64,000 nucleotides of DNA from Planktothrix sp. PCC 11201 (GTDB lineage: Bacteria > Cyanobacteriota > Cyanobacteriia > Cyanobacteriales > Microcoleaceae): positions 293,377-357,376 of the forward strand of contig NZ_LT797693.1 of assembly GCF_900009135.1 (NCBI RefSeq), read 5' to 3'. Numbering within the stretch: position 1 is the stretch's first letter; each line of letters starts with the position of its first letter. The notes under the pieces are model-generated. The model searched no databases and was not told where the DNA came from. It saw nothing but the letters and a program-made list of their open reading frames with translations. Positions 62,679-64,000 of the stretch are shown piece after piece. A program made the position numbers and the translations under genes.

Positions 62679-63749
62679 TTAAATTGGGCTAAAATCCTTC
62701 TCACAGAAGGCTTTTAGCACTTTAATACAATTAGCGATCGCCCCCAAATGCGCCACTTCATAGCCATGGGTGTTTTGAGTCGGGAAACCCAAGCAAGCCG
62801 CCCGGGCAACATGGCCAAATTTCATGGCAATAGAAGCATCACTTCCAAAGCCACTAAGGATCGTCAATTGTAACGGCACTCCGGCGGTGGTCGCCGCCTG
62901 TCGTAATTGACGATTCAAACCCTCGTCATAAACACCATAGTTATCCTGGGACAGCAACACCGGTTTTTCATCCCCTTCAATCGGATATTCCGGTGCCAGG
63001 GGGCAAATTTCCAAGGCAATTAACGCCTCTAAGGTTTGTCTTTGGGTAAAATATAAGGCCCCAATAGCTCCCACTTCCTCCTTGGCTGAAGCCACTAAAT
63101 ACACATCAATGGGGGGATGTTTAACGGTTTCTGCTAAGGCTAATAAAATCGCCAGAGACGCTTTATTATCGAGGGTATAACTGGCAATATAATCTTTAAT
63201 TCGGATGGGTTTTTTGCGATGTTTTCCCACAACTACCCGGGTTCCTGGGCGAATTCCTGCGGTTGCTAATTCTGCCGTTGTACATTTGGTTTCAATCCAA
63301 GTATCTTCCCATTTCAAGGCTTTTTCTTCCTGGTAAACTTTTTGAGGAGATTCATGGGAAATATGACGAGAACCAAAGCTAAGAATCCCGCTAATAGTTT
63401 GATAATCTCCTAATAAATCTACCACTCCTTCCCCATAAACCCAAGGAAATGATCCGCCTAATTTTCTAACGGAAACCCGTCCTTTTTCTCCAATGGTTTT
63501 GACAATCATGCCAATTTCATCTTTATGGGCGGTAATGGCGATCGCTCTTTCTGAAGTTTTACCAGGAATTTTGGCAATAATATTATCTGCTTGATCTCGC
63601 CAAACCTCTACCCCCAGTTGAGAAAATCGTTCTAATAACCATTGATTAATTTCCGATTCTACCCCACTCGGAGAATGTTGCAAAACTAAGTCTTCAATGG
63701 TTTCAAATAAAACCTGATAATCCATTTCATTTGTCCTCAATTCCATCAT
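62679..63749 (-). CDS. M42-family metallopeptidase
   Basis: A 356-residue peptidase. Metal ligands are seen in AIAITAHKDEIG (first His and Asp-rich region), DYIASYTLDNKASLAILLALA (bridging Asp) and VASAKEEVGAIGALYFTQ (Glu pair), with FPTQNTHGYEVAHLGAI giving the last His. The family comprises self-compartmentalising tetrahedral aminopeptidases (TET). Start at the ATG at 63749 (MMELRTNEMDY); a later ATG (MDYQVLFE) is possible. Exact specificity unknown; glutamyl- or general aminopeptidase are both options. Confidence 0.87.
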   Translation of the reverse strand: MMELRTNEMDYQVLFETIEDLVLQHSPSGVESEINQWLLERFSQLGVEVWRDQADNIIAKIPGKTSERAIAITAHKDEIGMIVKTIGEKGRVSVRKLGGSFPWVYGEGVVDLLGDYQTISGILSFGSRHISHESPQKVYQEEKALKWEDTWIETKCTTAELATAGIRPGTRVVVGKHRKKPIRIKDYIASYTLDNKASLAILLALAETVKHPPIDVYLVASAKEEVGAIGALYFTQRQTLEALIALEICPLAPEYPIEGDEKPVLLSQDNYGVYDEGLNRQLRQAATTAGVPLQLTILSGFGSDASIAMKFGHVARAACLGFPTQNTHGYEVAHLGAIANCIKVLKAFCEKDFSPI

Positions 63750-63753
63750 CCCA

Positions 63754-63948
63754 TCAAAAATTATCAGTAGTAGGTTTTAATAATAATGCCACAATTAAAG
63801 CGGGGGTTCCACCAATTAATCCAATCATTAACCATCGGGGATAACTGCGTCCTTTTTTTTGGGCGACAAAGGCTGCAATCGTGCCAATAATACCATGAAG
63901 AATTGCCAAAGTTAAAATTACAGAAGGGTCAGTCAAGGAATCAAACAT
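63754..63948 (-). CDS. Small two-helix membrane protein
   Basis: A 64-residue protein with two hydrophobic segments (VILTLAILHGIIGTIAAFV and WLMIGLIGGTPALIVALLLK), separated by AQKKGRSYPRW. It lies 4 bp upstream of the peptidase gene on the same strand. No known family recognised; it resembles short cyanobacterial hypothetical membrane proteins. Confidence 0.55.
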   Translation of the reverse strand: MFDSLTDPSVILTLAILHGIIGTIAAFVAQKKGRSYPRWLMIGLIGGTPALIVALLLKPTTDNF

Positions 63949-64000
63949 TTTAGGTTAAAATTAATGTGTTTTTTGGGGGCATAGGAAATGGGCAATGAAG

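Overview
The window reads as the chromosome of a filamentous, Oscillatoriales-type cyanobacterium. The evidence is AT-rich DNA with many GCGATCGC (HIP1) octamers; petN, gun4, biliverdin reductase, plant-type ferredoxins, a UbiA-type prenyltransferase of the plastoquinone type, a TxlA/HCF164-like thioredoxin and a VKOR-thioredoxin fusion; a pilMNOQ operon without pilP; an HpsJ-family protein; and several palindromic and heptameric repeat families typical of such genomes. A Planktothrix-like origin is an inference from overall style, not something I could test.

Layout. 1-6.1 kb: the 3' part of a very large secreted protein made of nearly identical 300-bp cadherin-like repeats with a C-terminal RTX calcium-binding region, then an exported barrel-like protein. 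6.2-9.4 kb: an HU gene, a decayed tnpB relic, then a pentapeptide-repeat protein, an FHA-adenylate cyclase and a SRPBCC-like protein. 9.6-12.3 kb is a small gene graveyard: a complete IS605-type tnpB element sits between two genes that have both lost their 5' ends, followed by a truncated HTH-domain ORF that ends in a palindromic repeat. 12.3-14.5 kb: biliverdin reductase and two ferredoxin genes duplicated in tandem together with their 200-bp leaders; a roughly 100-bp non-autonomous IS605 derivative follows. 14.7-21.8 kb: SpoIID-domain protein, ParD/ParE-type toxin-antitoxin pair, an exported OB-fold-like protein, a broken RppA-like response regulator, VKOR-Trx, and a divergent zinc efflux ATPase/SmtB-type repressor pair with a 12-2-12 operator. 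21.8-36.5 kb is mainly metabolic and housekeeping: hydrolase, agmatinase, Gfo/Idh oxidoreductase, an NRPI-motif protein of unknown function, UbiA, Ppx/GppA phosphatase, a 1260-residue membrane protein, Uma2 nuclease, petN, PhzF and a sugar-binding lipoprotein. 36.7-41.9 kb: type IV pilus operon pilM-pilN-pilO-pilQ. 42.1-49.7 kb: second HU gene, CobD-like aminotransferase, DrrAB-type exporter, Gun4, HldE-like nucleotidyltransferase, HpsJ family, family 2 glycosyltransferase. 49.7-64 kb: a second ABC exporter, TxlA, NIL-ferredoxin, GIY-YIG protein, aldo/keto reductase, a PAS-PAS-GAF-GAF-GGDEF protein, a Cache-HAMP hybrid histidine kinase, tRNA-Glu(UUC), M42 peptidase and a small membrane protein.

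Themes. Redox and photosynthesis genes (ferredoxins, TxlA, VKOR-Trx, petN, Gun4, BvdR) are interleaved with surface and motility genes (RTX adhesin-like protein, pili, HpsJ, glycosyltransferase) and with cyclic-nucleotide signalling (cAMP cyclase and c-di-GMP cyclase). I did not find a clear new multi-gene defence or biosynthetic system. The most notable items are the homogenised repeat array, the decapitated gene pair around the IS605 element, the minimal IS605 derivative, the duplicated ferredoxin unit, the NRPI-motif protein, and a 62-bp palindromic repeat present as two almost identical inverted copies 5 kb apart.
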